DNA of 64,000 bases from Antilocapra americana. Taxonomy: Eukaryota; Chordata; Mammalia; Artiodactyla; Antilocapridae. Below the pieces are notes generated by a model, which worked only from the letters and a program-made list of their open reading frames with translations, was not told where the DNA came from and did not search any database. The stretch lies in NCBI GenBank assembly GCA_007570785.1, contig ML664175.1:11447441-11511440 (forward strand), written 5' to 3'. Within the stretch, counting starts at the first letter, position 1, and the number at the start of each line of letters is the position of its first letter. Below, piece by piece: positions 21,060 through 33,289 of this stretch. The position numbers and the translations under genes are program-made.

Positions 21060-21315
21060 TGCCCTAGAAAAACCTCCTACATATCGGTCTCTATCTCAGG
21101 GTCCACCTCTTAGGGAACCTGAGGTTCCCTTGAGACACCCAAAGTCATCCAGTTATGAGTAGAATCAAAAGTAGACACCGAATCTCCTGACAATAAATCT
21201 GCTATATTGCACTATATCATATCACCTTTCAGTTCTTTATCAATTCACTTAACTATTAAAAAAAAAACAAAACATGGATGCCACTAGTCAAAATTTCTGG
21301 GGCAAAAGAGTCTCT
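21060..21315. other. Unassigned sequence
   Basis: No gene is recognised. The centre (21130-21220) may be a decayed MIR, with 'aatctgctatattgcactatatca' resembling the end of that family, but I would not assign it. Confidence 0.35.
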
Positions 21316-21327
21316 ATCTTTAGACTT

Positions 21328-21694
21328 CAGTTCAGTTCAGTTCAGTTCAGTTCAATCACTCAGTCATGTTCAACTCTTTGACCCCATGGACTGCAGCACA
21401 CCAGACCTCCCTGTCCATCACCAACTCCCAGAGCTTACTCAAACTCAAGTCCATTGACTCGGTGATGCCATCCAACCATCTCATCCTCTGTCACCCCCTT
21501 CTCTCCTGCCTCAATCTTTCCCAGCATCAGGGTCTTTTCTAATGAGTCAGCTCTTCGCATCAGGTGGCCAAAGTACTGGAGTTTCAGCTTCAGTATCAGT
21601 CCTTCCAATAAACATTCAAGACTGATTTCCTTTAGGATGGACTGGTTGGATCTCCTTGCAGTCCAAGGGACTCTCAAGAGTCTTCTCCAACACC
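21328..21694 (-). mobile_element. BovB 3' end with (AACTG)n tail, 12-bp TSD
   Basis: A 367-bp 5'-truncated BovB. Its 3' end is a pentamer repeat, cagtt/ttcag, at 21328-21353. The perfect duplication atctttagactt lies at 21316-21327 and 21695-21706. On the minus strand the fragment still encodes a recognisable C-terminal BovB segment ([20 protein letters not shown] within 21435-21677). The low decay suggests a fairly recent event. Confidence 0.94.
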
Positions 21695-22159
21695 ATCTTT
21701 AGACTTAGTTACCATCAAAGATAATATTTTATTTTTGCTTTATTTAAAACACAGTGTGTAACACAGATACCAGCTAAGATCTCTCAATGCTTTGCCATTT
21801 GGCTAAGACTCGCTCAAAGTCTTTGTGCTTTGTGGAAATAGAAAACTTCCCACAAGATTTCTGAAAATTCTCAAAGAACTTATATTTTTAAAACAATTTT
21901 GGCTCTGGTTCCTGCTTCTAAAATTGTGGTCTGGCACATAATAGGCACCAATAAATATTTATTGTTTGTCAGCCAAGAAACTCTTCTTTCTTCTGAGAAT
22001 AATGCCTCCTTCTTTTGGGAAAATAACTTCTTTTCCCTCATCTCTTTCCACACTATAACATGTAATGCAAAGGAGAGTAGCTGTCTTTTTACACATGGAT
22101 ATTTTAGCTGTCATGTTTGGCTCAGGGATGAACATAGGACCTGATCCAAGCCAATTAAA

Positions 22160-22366
22160 ACTCCCTTCTGGCTCAGTGATAAAAAATCTGTCTGCCAATG
22201 CAGGAGACACAGGAGACCCTGGTTCGATCCCTTGGTTGGGAAAATTCCCTGGAGAAAGAAATGTCAACCTACTCTAGTCTTCTTGCCTGGGAAATCCCAT
22301 GGACAGAAGAGCCTGGTGGGCTATAGCCCATGGGTCACAAAGAGTCAGACACGACTGAGCACACAT
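22160..22366 (+). mobile_element. Bov-tA SINE
   Basis: A forward copy with the tRNA half (ggctcagtgataaaaaatc; intact B box ggttcgatccc near 22221-22231) and a full Bov-A body to cacgactgagcacaca. I see no clear TSD. Confidence 0.92.
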
Positions 22367-23613
22367 GTGTACTGCATGTATGCTAGGGGCTATAGAAAAT
22401 CGAAACAAAAGGAAAATAGTCTTTAGGATAAGAGCCTGGAAGCTGCTGCTAGGCACAACCCCTGCTGAATGAAGTTTATCTTCACTAGGAATAAATAATG
22501 CCAGAGAACAACAATCAAAAGGGAAATCTGATGGAGTCCCTACATATGAGTCTCTAAAGCCAGCTCTATATTCACCTTCTCCATAATATGAACAGAAAAA
22601 ATGACATAGTTGTCAATAGAGCAAGCTAAATTACCTCCCCAAAAGATGGAGATGATGATAAGTTGCAGTAACTGTATTGCAAAAGGAATGTAGAATTAGA
22701 AAATAACACATTACAAGACATAGGTGAAAACTGCACAATAGGTAAAGAGGAGGTTTCAGATTAGGAATTTCTACTGTGTTCCACAGTTCATTCAAATGCC
22801 GCCTGTAATGGGAGAATACGCCCTCCCTACCTGACTGCTGTTCCTTCCTCACCAGGAAAACATGTGATTCAAAAACAGGTCATGGTCTCCTCCAGAAGGA
22901 AATTTAGTGGTTTCTCCTATCTAACCTTCCAACCCTACTTCTTTTGCTAAATACTTATCAAGCAAGTTTCAAAGAGCTACGAGGGTTTCTATTATCTATG
23001 CCCCACAGAATAGTGACCTTTCAGTTAGCAAAATGGCCTTAAATTGGCTGGCTGTATAATCAGTTTCATTAAACAGTCACAGCTGGAATTGCTGGCTCCA
23101 GAGCTTTAGGAAGTGGGAGTTTCATCTTTTATAAATTTTGATACTGTTTTCTCTTTCTTCTTCTAGAAGAGGAAAAAAGGTTTCACCCAGTTTTAAATGC
23201 CAAAGGAAGAAGATCTTTGTTTCAGTGCAATTAATTTGCAAAAATCATTCTTTTTGGATTCTAGGCAGAGTAACTTGTTGAAATGATGGACCCACTCTGT
23301 AATTGATGACAGCAACTTCCTAATGTCAATCCCTGCCTCCCCACCATTAAGCATCCCAGAGGTGCTATTCAGAAAGGTCCTTCCAAAAGTCTCCCCATAC
23401 TGGGGCCTATGAGTTCTTTCAGACAAGGGGTCTTTTGTTCATGGTACCAAGTCCTTTCTCGACAAAGAATTTAAGTCCAACTGACTAGGTTACTGCTGGG
23501 GTCTTGAGCATTAATACTTTCCTGTGATACATCAAAAATCCTCCAGGATTAACTCTTCCTGCCTATAGGGAGACCATAAGGAGATGGAAAACACCACTTT
23601 AAACACCAAACAC
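22367..23613. other. Unassigned sequence
   Basis: No gene or confident repeat is recognised over about 1.2 kb. Frames on the minus strand at 22631-22852 and 23193-23426 have no family resemblance. Confidence 0.4.
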
Positions 23614-23624
23614 TAGCTTATCAT

Positions 23625-23843
23625 TTATGTACTTGTGCTCAGTCATGTCCACCTCTTTGTGACCCCGTGGACTGTAGCCCACCAGGCTCCTCTGTCCATG
23701 GGATTCTCCAGGCATGAATACTTGAGTGGGTTGCCATGCTCTCTTCCAGGGGATCTTCCCGACCCAGGGGTATAACCCACATCTCCTGTGTTTCCTGCAT
23801 TGCAGGCAGATTCTTTACCATTGAGCCATCGAGGAAGCCCCCA
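23625..23843 (-). mobile_element. Bov-tA SINE with 11-bp TSD
   Basis: A full-length reverse copy. The duplication tagcttatcat lies at 23614-23624 and 23844-23854. The tRNA half ends in ttgagccatcgaggaagccc. Confidence 0.94.
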
Positions 23844-23969
23844 TAGCTTATCATATTGATTTTCAAAACGTAAAGTCCATGAGCTTCAATTTCTGCAACC
23901 GTAAGATGAAGAAATAGAATATTACCTCAGAAGGTTATTTTGCTCAGGGAATGCTGACTGAGTAAGCGA

Positions 23970-24300
23970 ATCACTGAACTAATTACTTTGCTAACTAGAT
24001 GAGTCAGAGTTCTTGGTTGCAAGCAATAGAAATTCAATATGATTAACTAAAGCAGGAAGGAAGTCTAGGCAAGATACCAAGGAGCTCAGAGAACTGGACA
24101 TAAACAGGAGAGCCAGCCCAGGAATGTGGGCTGGAACCTAAGCAGCAGGAAGACAGCCAAGGTCCTGACAGAGAAACAGTCCCTTAGCATGCAGGGCACA
24201 CGCCTCCTCCCTCTGGCTGCCCCCGCTGCTGCTGGGCCCTCAACAGTGTGCCAACTCATTTGCTAATACGATGCTCCTGTCCAAAAAGAAATTGAAATTA
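23970..24300. other. Possible old LTR-like repeat
   Basis: The opening 'gtcagagttcttggttgcaagcaatagaaattca' resembles the start of a common old mammalian repeat seen as 'tcttggttgcaagcaacagaaaccca'. The rest is too diverged to name. A polyA run of about 18 follows at 24494-24510. Confidence 0.4.
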
Positions 24301-24522
24301 CATTCTATTTCTGGGATACAATTCTGTACTTTTGGGTCTCTTAGCTTCATCATCCAATGTTTCCAAAATGTGTGAATTCAAATATGTGAAGAAATTACTG
24401 CAATTTTGAAATGACCATTTCTTCTACCACCTGAGAAATACCTGCTTCTGCCAAAGGTTTGGACCTTTTCCTGAAGATTAAAACTCAGTACTGAAAAAAA
24501 AAAAAAAAAACAGCTGAAAGAA

Positions 24523-24564
24523 ATGTCTCAGGCACCTGAAAATATGTCTCAGGCACCTGACTTG
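24523..24564 (+). repeat. 21-bp tandem duplication
   Basis: Two copies of a 21-bp unit beginning atgtctcaggcacctga sit back to back (24523-24543 and 24544-24564), identical over their first 17 bp. They lie directly after a poly-A run. In one frame the duplication gives MSQAPENMSQAPDL, but no protein family is recognised. Confidence 0.85.
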
Positions 24565-27246
24565 AGCACCAAAGACTTGGAGGCAAATGTGATGGATTTT
24601 TTAAGTTTTAATTTTCCTTTTTCGCACCAGGATTTTATCTACAGAGACAAATGGTTTCTGGCAATTATCTCATGCAAAAGCTTTAGGTTTTATATGGAAG
24701 GTGTTACATGAGATAGTAGACCATATCACCAATTATGGTTTCACAAGCTCAAAAGAGCCTTTAAAGATGAATAAACGTCACGCAGAATGTTTTCTAAAGG
24801 CAAATTTTTATCCCAGAACTGTTCTGTCAGCCATACTGAGGACAGAGGCCAGGTGCTTGGGCTCCTCCAGTGCAGTTCACCCCAGACACAGCCTAAAGAA
24901 TCTGGATGTACGCTCAGCAGTTGTCTCCAACAGACCTCCCCCTCCAGCGCTGGGTGTGCTAGAGTGAGGCTTCGGCACACATGTGCCCACCATGAATGGA
25001 TGAACCAACCTCCAAACATTTTCCCACAGTGCTGGGTTTAGGCCTCAGACTCCAGACAGGAAGGGGCAAATGGGCATCTTGTTCAAGAAGGTTTAAAATG
25101 TGATATGTGCTCTGGCCCAGAGAGCATCATGGGCCTCAGTAGGAGGAGGAGTGTCTGCAGAGGGAAATGCTGCTTCTTTTTCTGCAAAAAGCTCAGCAGC
25201 AGCTCCAACTCCAGCACAGTAATAAAGGTTCTATCACCTGAGAGGCAGCCTTCCAGCCATGGGGATGCTTGGCAGAAGGACTGACATTGGAAGCCAAGAG
25301 GTAAATCCTAAGTCATTAATTCACACGGAAGAGAGATGGGAGAGGCCATTAAAAAAAAAAATACTGGAAAAGTTAGTCATTAGAATCTGAAAAATAGCAG
25401 TGAATTTAAATGCTTGTAAATGCAACCAAAATGCTGCAAACCTCAATTCATTCCAAAGATTTGAGACAGGTTTTCTTTTTTTCCATTTTAGGAAGAAATC
25501 AAGATGAAGACAAAAATAAAATTAGGTTAGTAAGGTAAGGTGGGACATCACACAGTATTTTCCAGAAATGTAAGCCACACGACCCCGTCCAAGCTGGTTG
25601 AATGAACGTCCATGCCTCTCTACAAGGAGGTGCTGCTGGGGTGGGGAATGGGGAAGAGGCCTGACCAGCTCAGAAGAAGGACGGTGGGACCTCGGTGGAA
25701 GAGTTTGCCTTTCTTGGGAAGGTTTGTTTTCTCACACCCCATTCTCCCCCGACTGAAGTCGGCTTCCTCAGAACTAGGCATGGACCTCACCACTCTGAGA
25801 TGCCCCCCACTGCCTTGTAGCTCCCCCTGCCTTGACTCAGCTGCCCCTCCCAGCCCCTCTGGCTCCTAGAACACCTCTCACACCTTCATTCAAGGGAATG
25901 AAAGGTTTTGACGCTTCTAGAAGGAGCACCAATTACACAAGCAGGTAGGGAGATGGTCACAGTGTGTATATTCCCTTCCTTTGGTTTTGTTTGTTTGTTG
26001 ATGAGGGCAGAGTTGGGGGGCTGAGAAAGACAACAAAACAGGGAATTCTCCTGTCCCTAGAATCAGATTGTTCCTAAGACTGGACCTGAAGGTAGAATTA
26101 TTTTCCTCATAGAAGGGAGGGGAGGAGAGTAAGGGTCATCCCTCCCGTTCTCCCCACTCCCATACCCCCCACTTCACCTTAATTCTACCTGTTCCCTCTG
26201 TGGCAGCATGCCTGGGACACAGGCTCTGGATCCCAGCCTAACTCACCATGGCCCTCCCACCCCACAGAACCCACACCCAATTTAGGCCTGGTACTCTGTC
26301 TGCCTGGCAGCTTTGTCCAGTGTGGGGGAAAAGAGAGGCTTGGGGTGTGCAAAACAGTGCTTGGGAATAGTCCTGGCAGGATGGGAACCAGCAGGCAGAG
26401 AGAGAATTAGGATTCCTGGGCACATCTCAGGGTAACTTAAGTCTTGGGATCTAAATAGAGGGCAGAAGGCAGCCAAGGGCAAGGCAGTAAGATCTAAAAT
26501 TTTGTCTTCAATTTGCAAGTGATAATGATGCCCCTGAGATTAACATCAGGATAACAACACACACACACACCCTGTATTTGACTCTCACACCAACTTCTTG
26601 GCATATGTAATGACTGTTTCAATATTACAGACCCTGAAACCCAGCCCTAGGAAACTGAAATGACTTCCGCCAAAGAAAGTGCAAAACATGTAAGAGAGGT
26701 TTGAGTCTTCTATTCTCAGCACATTAGTGATAAACAACCCATGAACTTCAGCAATTATTGCTGATGATTAAGATTTACCAAAACAAAAAGAGGGGGAAAG
26801 ATTATAAAGGAAAAAAAATGTACAATTTTTTTCCTTTATAAAAAGAATCTCAGTTAAATCCCCTGATGTGAACTAATAACTGGAACTCAGTGTGATAATG
26901 GATATGATGAGCCATGTCTGATTAATAAATCCATTACAAGTTTTGTTTGATTATTATAATCTAATAAGATCTATATACACTTATGATATTTTCACAAATT
27001 ATGTACCTCAAGGCATTTTCTTACAACATTATTTTTCAAAGAGATTAACATAATCAATTATTTTATAAGGTTTCATGGGCTCATGAAGCTTCACATGATG
27101 AAACATAAACCAAATACAGAGATAATCTTTGTTGCAAATTGTTCCTACGTTTCAAATAAGGATGACAGTATCATATAAGATAAATTGGCATCTTTATAGT
27201 TTGATTTTTAAAAATCAGTTCCCCAAAGTGAGGTTGTTAGGACTTA
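24565..27246. other. Long unassigned stretch
   Basis: About 2.7 kb shows no gene or repeat family I can name. It contains a (CA)n tract at 26557-26571 and a local GC-richer portion at 24830-26480 without a CpG cluster. Frames of 61-92 codons overlap on both strands and look random. Part of 26580-26760 may be a decayed MIR. Confidence 0.4.
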
Positions 27247-27249
27247 CAA

Positions 27250-27272
27250 ACACACAGAGAGACAGACAGACA

Positions 27273-27304
<32 letters not shown>
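27250..27304. repeat. Compound (GACA)n/(CA)n microsatellite
   Basis: A short GAGA/GACA portion runs into about 15 CA units. It lies immediately before a Bov-tA tail, a common origin for such tracts in ruminants. Confidence 0.92.
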
Positions 27305-27306
<2 letters not shown>

Positions 27307-27312
27307 GGCGGG

Positions 27313-27505
27313 TTGGTGAAAGTTGCTCAGTTGTGTCCAGCTCTTTGCGACTCCATGGACTATACAGTCCATGGAATTCTCCAAGGCCAAGGAATTCTCC
27401 AGGCCAGAATACTGGAGTGGGTAGCCTTTCCCTTCTCCAGGGGATCTTCCCAGCCCAGGGATTGAACCCAGCTCTCCCGCATTGCAGGAGCCACAAGGGA
27501 AGCCC
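27313..27505 (-). mobile_element. Bov-tA SINE with internal duplication
   Basis: A reverse Bov-tA. A near-duplicate of 'gaattctccaaggccaag' occurs twice in tandem at 27374-27406, adding about 17 bp to the Bov-A body. The tRNA half is shortened: the A-box side is lost between gcattgcag and gagccaca. Confidence 0.9.
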
Positions 27506-27509
27506 AAGA

Positions 27510-29330
27510 ACAGGAGAGGTAGGTGGTCAGGACTTAATTACTCACACTGCCACCAGGTGGAGGCAGAGTGCCATGGGTCACAAAGCCTAGAAGAGTAATA
27601 GAGAATTTGCTAAAATTAGAGCTTGTAGTTCTGAGTTCAAACCTTACAGACTTATGAGCATAAATCTTTCTACTTCTTACTAGAGATATTTACTCAAATA
27701 TCAAGGCAAGCAAGCTATAAACAAACATTTAAAATAGCTCTCTAGAGGGGTTTTACAAATGAAAAGTGTAATATATGTTTCCCTTTAATCACTGAAAATT
27801 CCTTTTCTCATAAAAACCTTAATAAAAACATTGCTAGTTCCTCCTTATGGTGCTTTAAATGTGAAACTCCCCCAAATCTGAATTATGTCTTGCAAAACTT
27901 CAGCTTGAGGGCTCTGACCTCTTTCCCAGAGTAAGAAAGAGAGGTAAAGGAAATCTGAAGGGTGGTGGTGGGGAAGGCAACAGACAGTGACCAGCTGGCC
28001 TGTTTGCCCAAGATGGTCCCAGTTTTAGCAGTGAATGTCCCATATCCGAGAAAATCCCTTAGTCTCTAGAAGAGCAAAAATATATACATAGCTTCTCATT
28101 TCAGACTCTCTGCTCCAAAACATTCATTTCTTCTCATTAGGGGGAAAAAAAGCAAATGCCCTGTCATCTGATGAACTGTACACATCCCATGTATAGAAAT
28201 CCTCCTTTAAGCATGAGTCTACTGCTAAGTCAGGGGTGTGCTTTATATATTACATGGAGGCAGAATATACTGCAGATGTATAATGTGTGTGCCAATGAAT
28301 GGTGATGCAGAGTAGGTGGGACCAGTATTGTACGTAAAAAGACAAGGCCTATAAGAAGCCCCTCAGTTCCCCATCGTGACTTCTGAGGCTGACCCTTGAG
28401 GTCTCTGATGAGGCTGCCCTGCCAGGTAGAAGGGAAGCGGGAAGGAAACCAGCCTGGGCTGACAGCGGATGCTGACTCTGGAGCAAAGACCAGAGGCTCC
28501 AGGAAGGCTATATTTAGCCCAGCCCTGTTAATAGCTCACCCCCTTGGATATCCTCAGGAATGTAACAGGGAGAGTTCTTGACAGTGAACCGGGAGTGAAA
28601 TAACATGGACAGGTTTATGACTTGAAAAGAAGAATACTTTTAAGGAAATGACTTAAAAAGGACAACTCCATGGGGAGTAGAGGAAAATGTTAATGTTATT
28701 TTGTGAATTGCTTTCCTGAGCAATATAGGTTCATTATATTCATTTCCTGTACCTCCTCACATAATTGGTTCAATCATAATTTAGCTTTTGTTTAGGGCAC
28801 ACACTCTATCAAAATCATGTTCTTGGTCACACTGCACTAGCAAAGCCTGCCCTATACACCTGTCACCTGCCAGTGCCTACTAACTGAGCAAACCAACAGA
28901 ATGTGATAGTGTTCTTAGAAACACCGATCTAGTAAGAATTACTTCCAGACCCTCCAAAGAGCAGACCAGAGATGCTGACCATGGAGGAGGCAATGTCACA
29001 TTAGGATGGTTATCTTGCCCTGGGGCTGCGACCGGCACAATGAACAAATGCAGCACAATGGAACACACACTATTAGAACAACACATTTATTTACTGAATC
29101 TGAGGCTAGGGAACAGAAGACAGCTGAGAAATATGGTTGAGTTCCTAACTTGACAATGAATAAGCAGGCTCTAATTTACAATTGCATGGGTGTGAGACTG
29201 CCATATGTTATGTAAATAGCTGTGTGTCCCTTTAAGAAAAGAAGTCGAGTGAAGACAAAGCCCTTTTGTACTACTGACTGAGCCTACCTTGATCTTCAGA
29301 AAATAAAAAGGCACCTGGATAGAGTTTCCA
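27510..29330. other. Long unassigned stretch
   Basis: About 1.8 kb without a recognised gene or repeat. Small frames at 28396-28581 (+) and 28880-29086 (-) have no family features. Confidence 0.4.
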
Positions 29331-29331
29331 G

Positions 29332-29503
29332 ATAAAATATAGGACGCCCAGTTACATTTAAATGTCAGATAAATAATGAAAACATTTTGGTATAAGTATG
29401 TCCCAGTATTACATAGCCATGCATATACTAAGAGTACTCTCTGTTGTTTATCTACAGTTAAAATTTAACAGAATGCCCTGTATTTGTATTTGCCCTGGGA
29501 ACA
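29332..29503. mobile_element. Palindromic MITE-like DNA element
   Basis: The left half (ccagataaaatataggacgc, agttacatttaaatgtcaga) is close to the reverse complement of the right half (gtttatctacagttaaaatt, gccctgtatttgtatttgcc). Palindromic non-autonomous DNA transposons of this kind are known in placental mammals. I do not fix the family name. Old and inactive. Confidence 0.7.
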
Positions 29504-29934
29504 AAAAGGAAGGGACTGTGAGATGGAGAGAGGAGTCATCATGAAGTCAAAGGAAGAGGAAGAGAGAGGAGAAGCCCAAACAGAGAGAGAGAGTCCAGGA
29601 GCACAGAGAAAACATTATATACTCTTTCTCTCCTTAGAAAAGAACATGATGTGATTAAAATGGAACAACTGGAGAATAAAATAATCTTGGATATTTTCAG
29701 CGTGATATCAAAATACAAACTCAAAAGAAGGGTTAGTTTATAAAGAAGAGTATCTCTCCCTCAAAATAGAACAAAAAGACAAAGATCTGGTAAATACCAC
29801 AGAAACTGTAATAGACACAGAAAATCAATTCAGGAAGACCAATATTGACATTATAGATGTTTCAGAAAATAGAGAACTGAAGAAAAATAGAGGAAACTAT
29901 CAAAAATTGATATTGAAAAGTTCATGGAACTGAA

Positions 29935-30145
29935 TGATAAGAGCTAACATTTATTGGGTGATTACTATGTGTTTTATAAGTATTAATTTATTTAAATTTT
30001 CAATCACCCTGAGATAGGCACTATTATTAGCTCCATTTCACAGATGAAGAAAGTGAAGCACAAAGAAGTTAGGTAACTTGTGGCCAACAAGGCCAAGACC
30101 AAGATTCAAACCTGGAGGCCCACTCCAGAACCCAAGTTCTTAGAG
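29935..30145 (+). repeat. MIR
   Basis: A good forward match: gagctaacatttattgggtgatt, ggcactattattagctcc, tttcacagatgaagaaagtg and ttaggtaacttg. Confidence 0.82.
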
Positions 30146-30997
30146 TCAGTATGTCTTAGTCTGGATTAACTACAAAAATAGAGCCAAAGACACAGGTTTA
30201 CTTGCTATCCCTTCATCTGGGAGGGCAATCCTGGGAAAGCAGGAATGAGGGAAAAGAGAGAGGAAGGCAGGAAAGGGGGAGAACAAATACTACAAGATAA
30301 AGTGCTCTCGGGCTATCCATGGACTTGTAACAAGCATAGCTGGCTGTTTGACAGCCTCTTGACAAACCAACAGGAGGCAGTAGGCTCCTTTTCCACTGGC
30401 CAAACATTCCCATGGGGTTTTAACCCTCCCTCCCTGCACTTCTTATTTGCTCCATCTGGCCTTTCAGAGGCCACCAAAGAAGCCAGATCCATGGCATCCA
30501 GACAAGTACACGTACACACCGGCCAGCAGCATGCCCGTGTGCTGGTACATCTGCTGGCAGTTTCTTGGGCATTGTTTGGGGAGCCAACAAGCATGTGTGG
30601 ATGTTGGGTGGATCCAGAGCCTCAGGCATCAATGGGAACAAGGAATCCCTAGGGCAGGAAGTAAAAGACAGGTGGCATGAAAAATGAGGTGGAATCCTGC
30701 CAAATCATGCCTGTGACAGGGGAGCTTAGAGTAGTTGCCACTGAAGGCCTGGCCAGCCAAGCAGATGATGACGGAGATAGAACTCAACAAGAACTGGAAC
30801 TTCTCCTCTGGAGCCTTGAAGAATGTTGGTTGGTGCCAGGTGATCCTCTGGAGGGCTATCAGTAAATGGCAGCTGGACCCACCTGGAGAGATGCATATTT
30901 GGACTGGGCACATTTTTCTACGCTGAGTCCACAGAACTGAATATTGACAATGACTCTATCAATACAGCAAAAACATTCACTGAGGTGCTACCCAGTG

Positions 30998-31180
30998 CCA
31001 GGCACTATTCTAATGCTGCATTTATGTTACTCATTTTAATCCGACTGCAGTATCAGGAGGTTCCTGGTGATTTTATAGACAAAGATACTAGCACAGAGAG
31101 GGTTAGTAACTTAGCCAGCACCATAGCTGGCTTTTGATAGAAAGCTCTGGGGAGCTGGTTTTGAATTTGGGTCACCTCAC
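30998..31180 (+). repeat. MIR
   Basis: A forward MIR: cagtgccaggcactattctaatg, ttactcattttaatccg, cacagagagggttagtaactt. Confidence 0.75.
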
Positions 31181-31782
31181 TCTGATGTCAGTTCATGTAC
31201 CTATCAAAAACCCACTGAATCATCAGCAAACACATGAGAAAATGTCCCCAGATGTGGAAGTTTGAAACATCAGGAATAAAAGGATGATTCTAAAAGTTTC
31301 CAGGAGGACAAATCATAAGAAAATGAGACTTGGGATGCTTATTAGTCTTCCTAACAGCAACACTAAATGCAAGCAACAACTGACCAATGACTTCAAATTT
31401 TTAAAGAAAATAAATTTTCAACCTAGAATTTTACATCCAGTCAATTTGTCAAGTATGAAAATAGAATAAAGACACATACAGACAGGTTTAGGCTCAGAAA
31501 ATTGACACTTTTTTCTTAGAAAGTGATTAGAGGACGCGCACCAACCAGCCAAAGAAGTAAACCAAGGAAGCGAAAACATGACATTCTAGACATGGTAAAT
31601 CCAACCTAGAAAATCCATTAAGAGAAGATCCCAGGTTGATAACTGTGTCACAGGACCAGAGAGCCATCCACCCATAACAAAGCTGGAAAACAGAGGGTTC
31701 ACAAAAGAGTGCCCAGGAAAAAAGTGGACCCATAGGTGATACAACAGATAAGATGATGAAGCAACTGAAAATAAGAAGCAAT

Positions 31783-32399
31783 CCCACTGCTGGGCATATA
31801 CAGCAAGGAAACTAGAATTGAAAGAGCCATGTGTACCCCAATGTTCATCGCTGCATTGTTTACAATAGCCAGGACATGGAAGCAACCTAGATGCCCATCA
31901 ACTGACGAATGGATAAGAAAGCTGTGGTACATATACACAATGGAATATTACTCAGCATTAAAAAAAATTCATTTGAATCAGTTCTACTCAGGTGGACGGA
32001 ACTGGAGCCTATTATCCAGAGTGAAGTAAGCCAGAAGGAAAAACAACAGTACAGTATACTAACGCATATATATGGAATTTAGAAAGACGGTAACGAGAAC
32101 CCAGCATGCGAGACAGCAAAAGGAACGCAGATGTATAGAATAGACTTGTGGACTCTGTGGAGGAGGGCAAGGGTGGGATGATATGGGAGAATGGCATTGA
32201 AACATGTTAATTATCATATGTGTAATCAATCGCCAGCCCAAGATTGATGCTCGGGGCTGGTGCACCGAAATGACCCAGGGGGAGGGAATCGGGAGGGAGG
32301 AGGGAGTGGGGTTCTGGAGGGGGAGCATATGTAAACCCATGGCGGATTCATGTCAATGTATGGCAAAACCAACACAATAAAGAAAATTAAAAAAAAAAA
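31783..32399 (+). mobile_element. 5'-truncated L1 with 10-bp TSD
   Basis: A 617-bp L1 3' end: the last part of ORF2 (frame 31829-32029 keeps TPMFIAALFTIARTWKQPRC and YYSALKK), the 3' UTR, then a tail of about 13 A. The duplication aagaagcaat lies at 31773-31782 and 32400-32409. It is inserted into the HAL1-like sequence and shows less decay than its host. Confidence 0.94.
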
Positions 32400-32589
32400 A
32401 AGAAGCAATTAGGCAACTGGTAATCTAAAGAATGACAAAAGGCTATATAAGAAAAGACATGTAATCACAGTATTATTGGTTTAATGATACAAACACTAAT
32501 TATTGGTATAATTAAAAGTATAATAAAATTTGGGGGAGAGGATGAGGAAAGAGAAGTTGAGATATTAAACTTTCATCTCTTATAACACT

Positions 32590-32757
32590 TATAAATTAAA
32601 AAATTTTTTCTTTTTATTGTATGTGTATGAGATGATGGAAGTAAACCTATTGTGGCAATCATTTCACAATATATATAAATCAAACCATAATGCTCTGCAC
32701 CTTAAACTTATACAATGATGTACATCAACTATTTCTCAATAAAACTAGAAAAAAACT
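32590..32757 (+). mobile_element. L1M 3' UTR fragment
   Basis: The end of an old L1: a 'tgtatgagatgatggaagtaaacctattgtggcaatcatttcacaat' block and 'tacatcaactatttctcaataaaac' at the terminus. Confidence 0.75.
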
Positions 32758-33289
32758 TTTAAAATTGCAATATATGAATATTATCTAAACATTTGAGAGT
32801 GGATGCCAGTAAAAGCAAATAAAATTTCAAAGGAGTTATATTTAGCAAAAGATTAGCAGCTGGTGTAGAGTTGTGTAGGATACTACTCTCTTTATAAGCA
32901 TTTTTAGCATTATTTAATTTCTTAATTATGTATATAATTATTTAAAACTAGAACTTACTTTTTAAAGAGGCAACATCATAAAAAGAATTCATGCAATTAA
33001 GAATAAAGCCTCATGGAGCTCCCAAGTTCTTTTCACAGTTCTGCTTCTTGGCACTTGACCGGCTTCATGAATTCCCATCCTTTGACTTCTCACCTGTGTC
33101 TCCTGGTTGCGCTCCACCTTCGGTTTTGGTTATCTGGGGACATCTGGTTCCCCATTCTGACATCACCTGTTCACACAACGTCCAAGCTCACTTTCTGACA
33201 CTGACTTTGATATCTTTCTCTCCCCCTGCCCATTTCTCTAACATATACACAAGTGGCTCAGAAGTGTGGATTTAATCAAAAAATTATAG
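32758..33289. other. Unassigned sequence
   Basis: No repeat or gene is recognised. A 94-codon forward frame at 32991-33275 overlaps a 61-codon frame and has no recognisable domain. Confidence 0.4.

Larger units (their letters stand above)
29630..32560 (+). mobile_element. HAL1/old L1 ORF1 region, with nested inserts
   Basis: Pieces at 29630-29935, 31240-31772 and 32410-32560 read as ORF1-like sequence typical of HAL1: a coiled-coil-coding stretch rich in Lys/Glu codons, then 'aatttttaaagaaaataaattttcaacctagaattttacatccagtcaa'. They are separated by two MIR copies, by unassigned DNA at about 30150-30990, and by a younger L1 at 31783-32399. Whether all pieces come from one copy is an inference. 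Confidence 0.55.

Noticed and set aside
27129..27590. 153-codon forward frame with a Thr-His repeat
   Set aside because: The repeat is the translated CA microsatellite and the rest is antisense Bov-tA.
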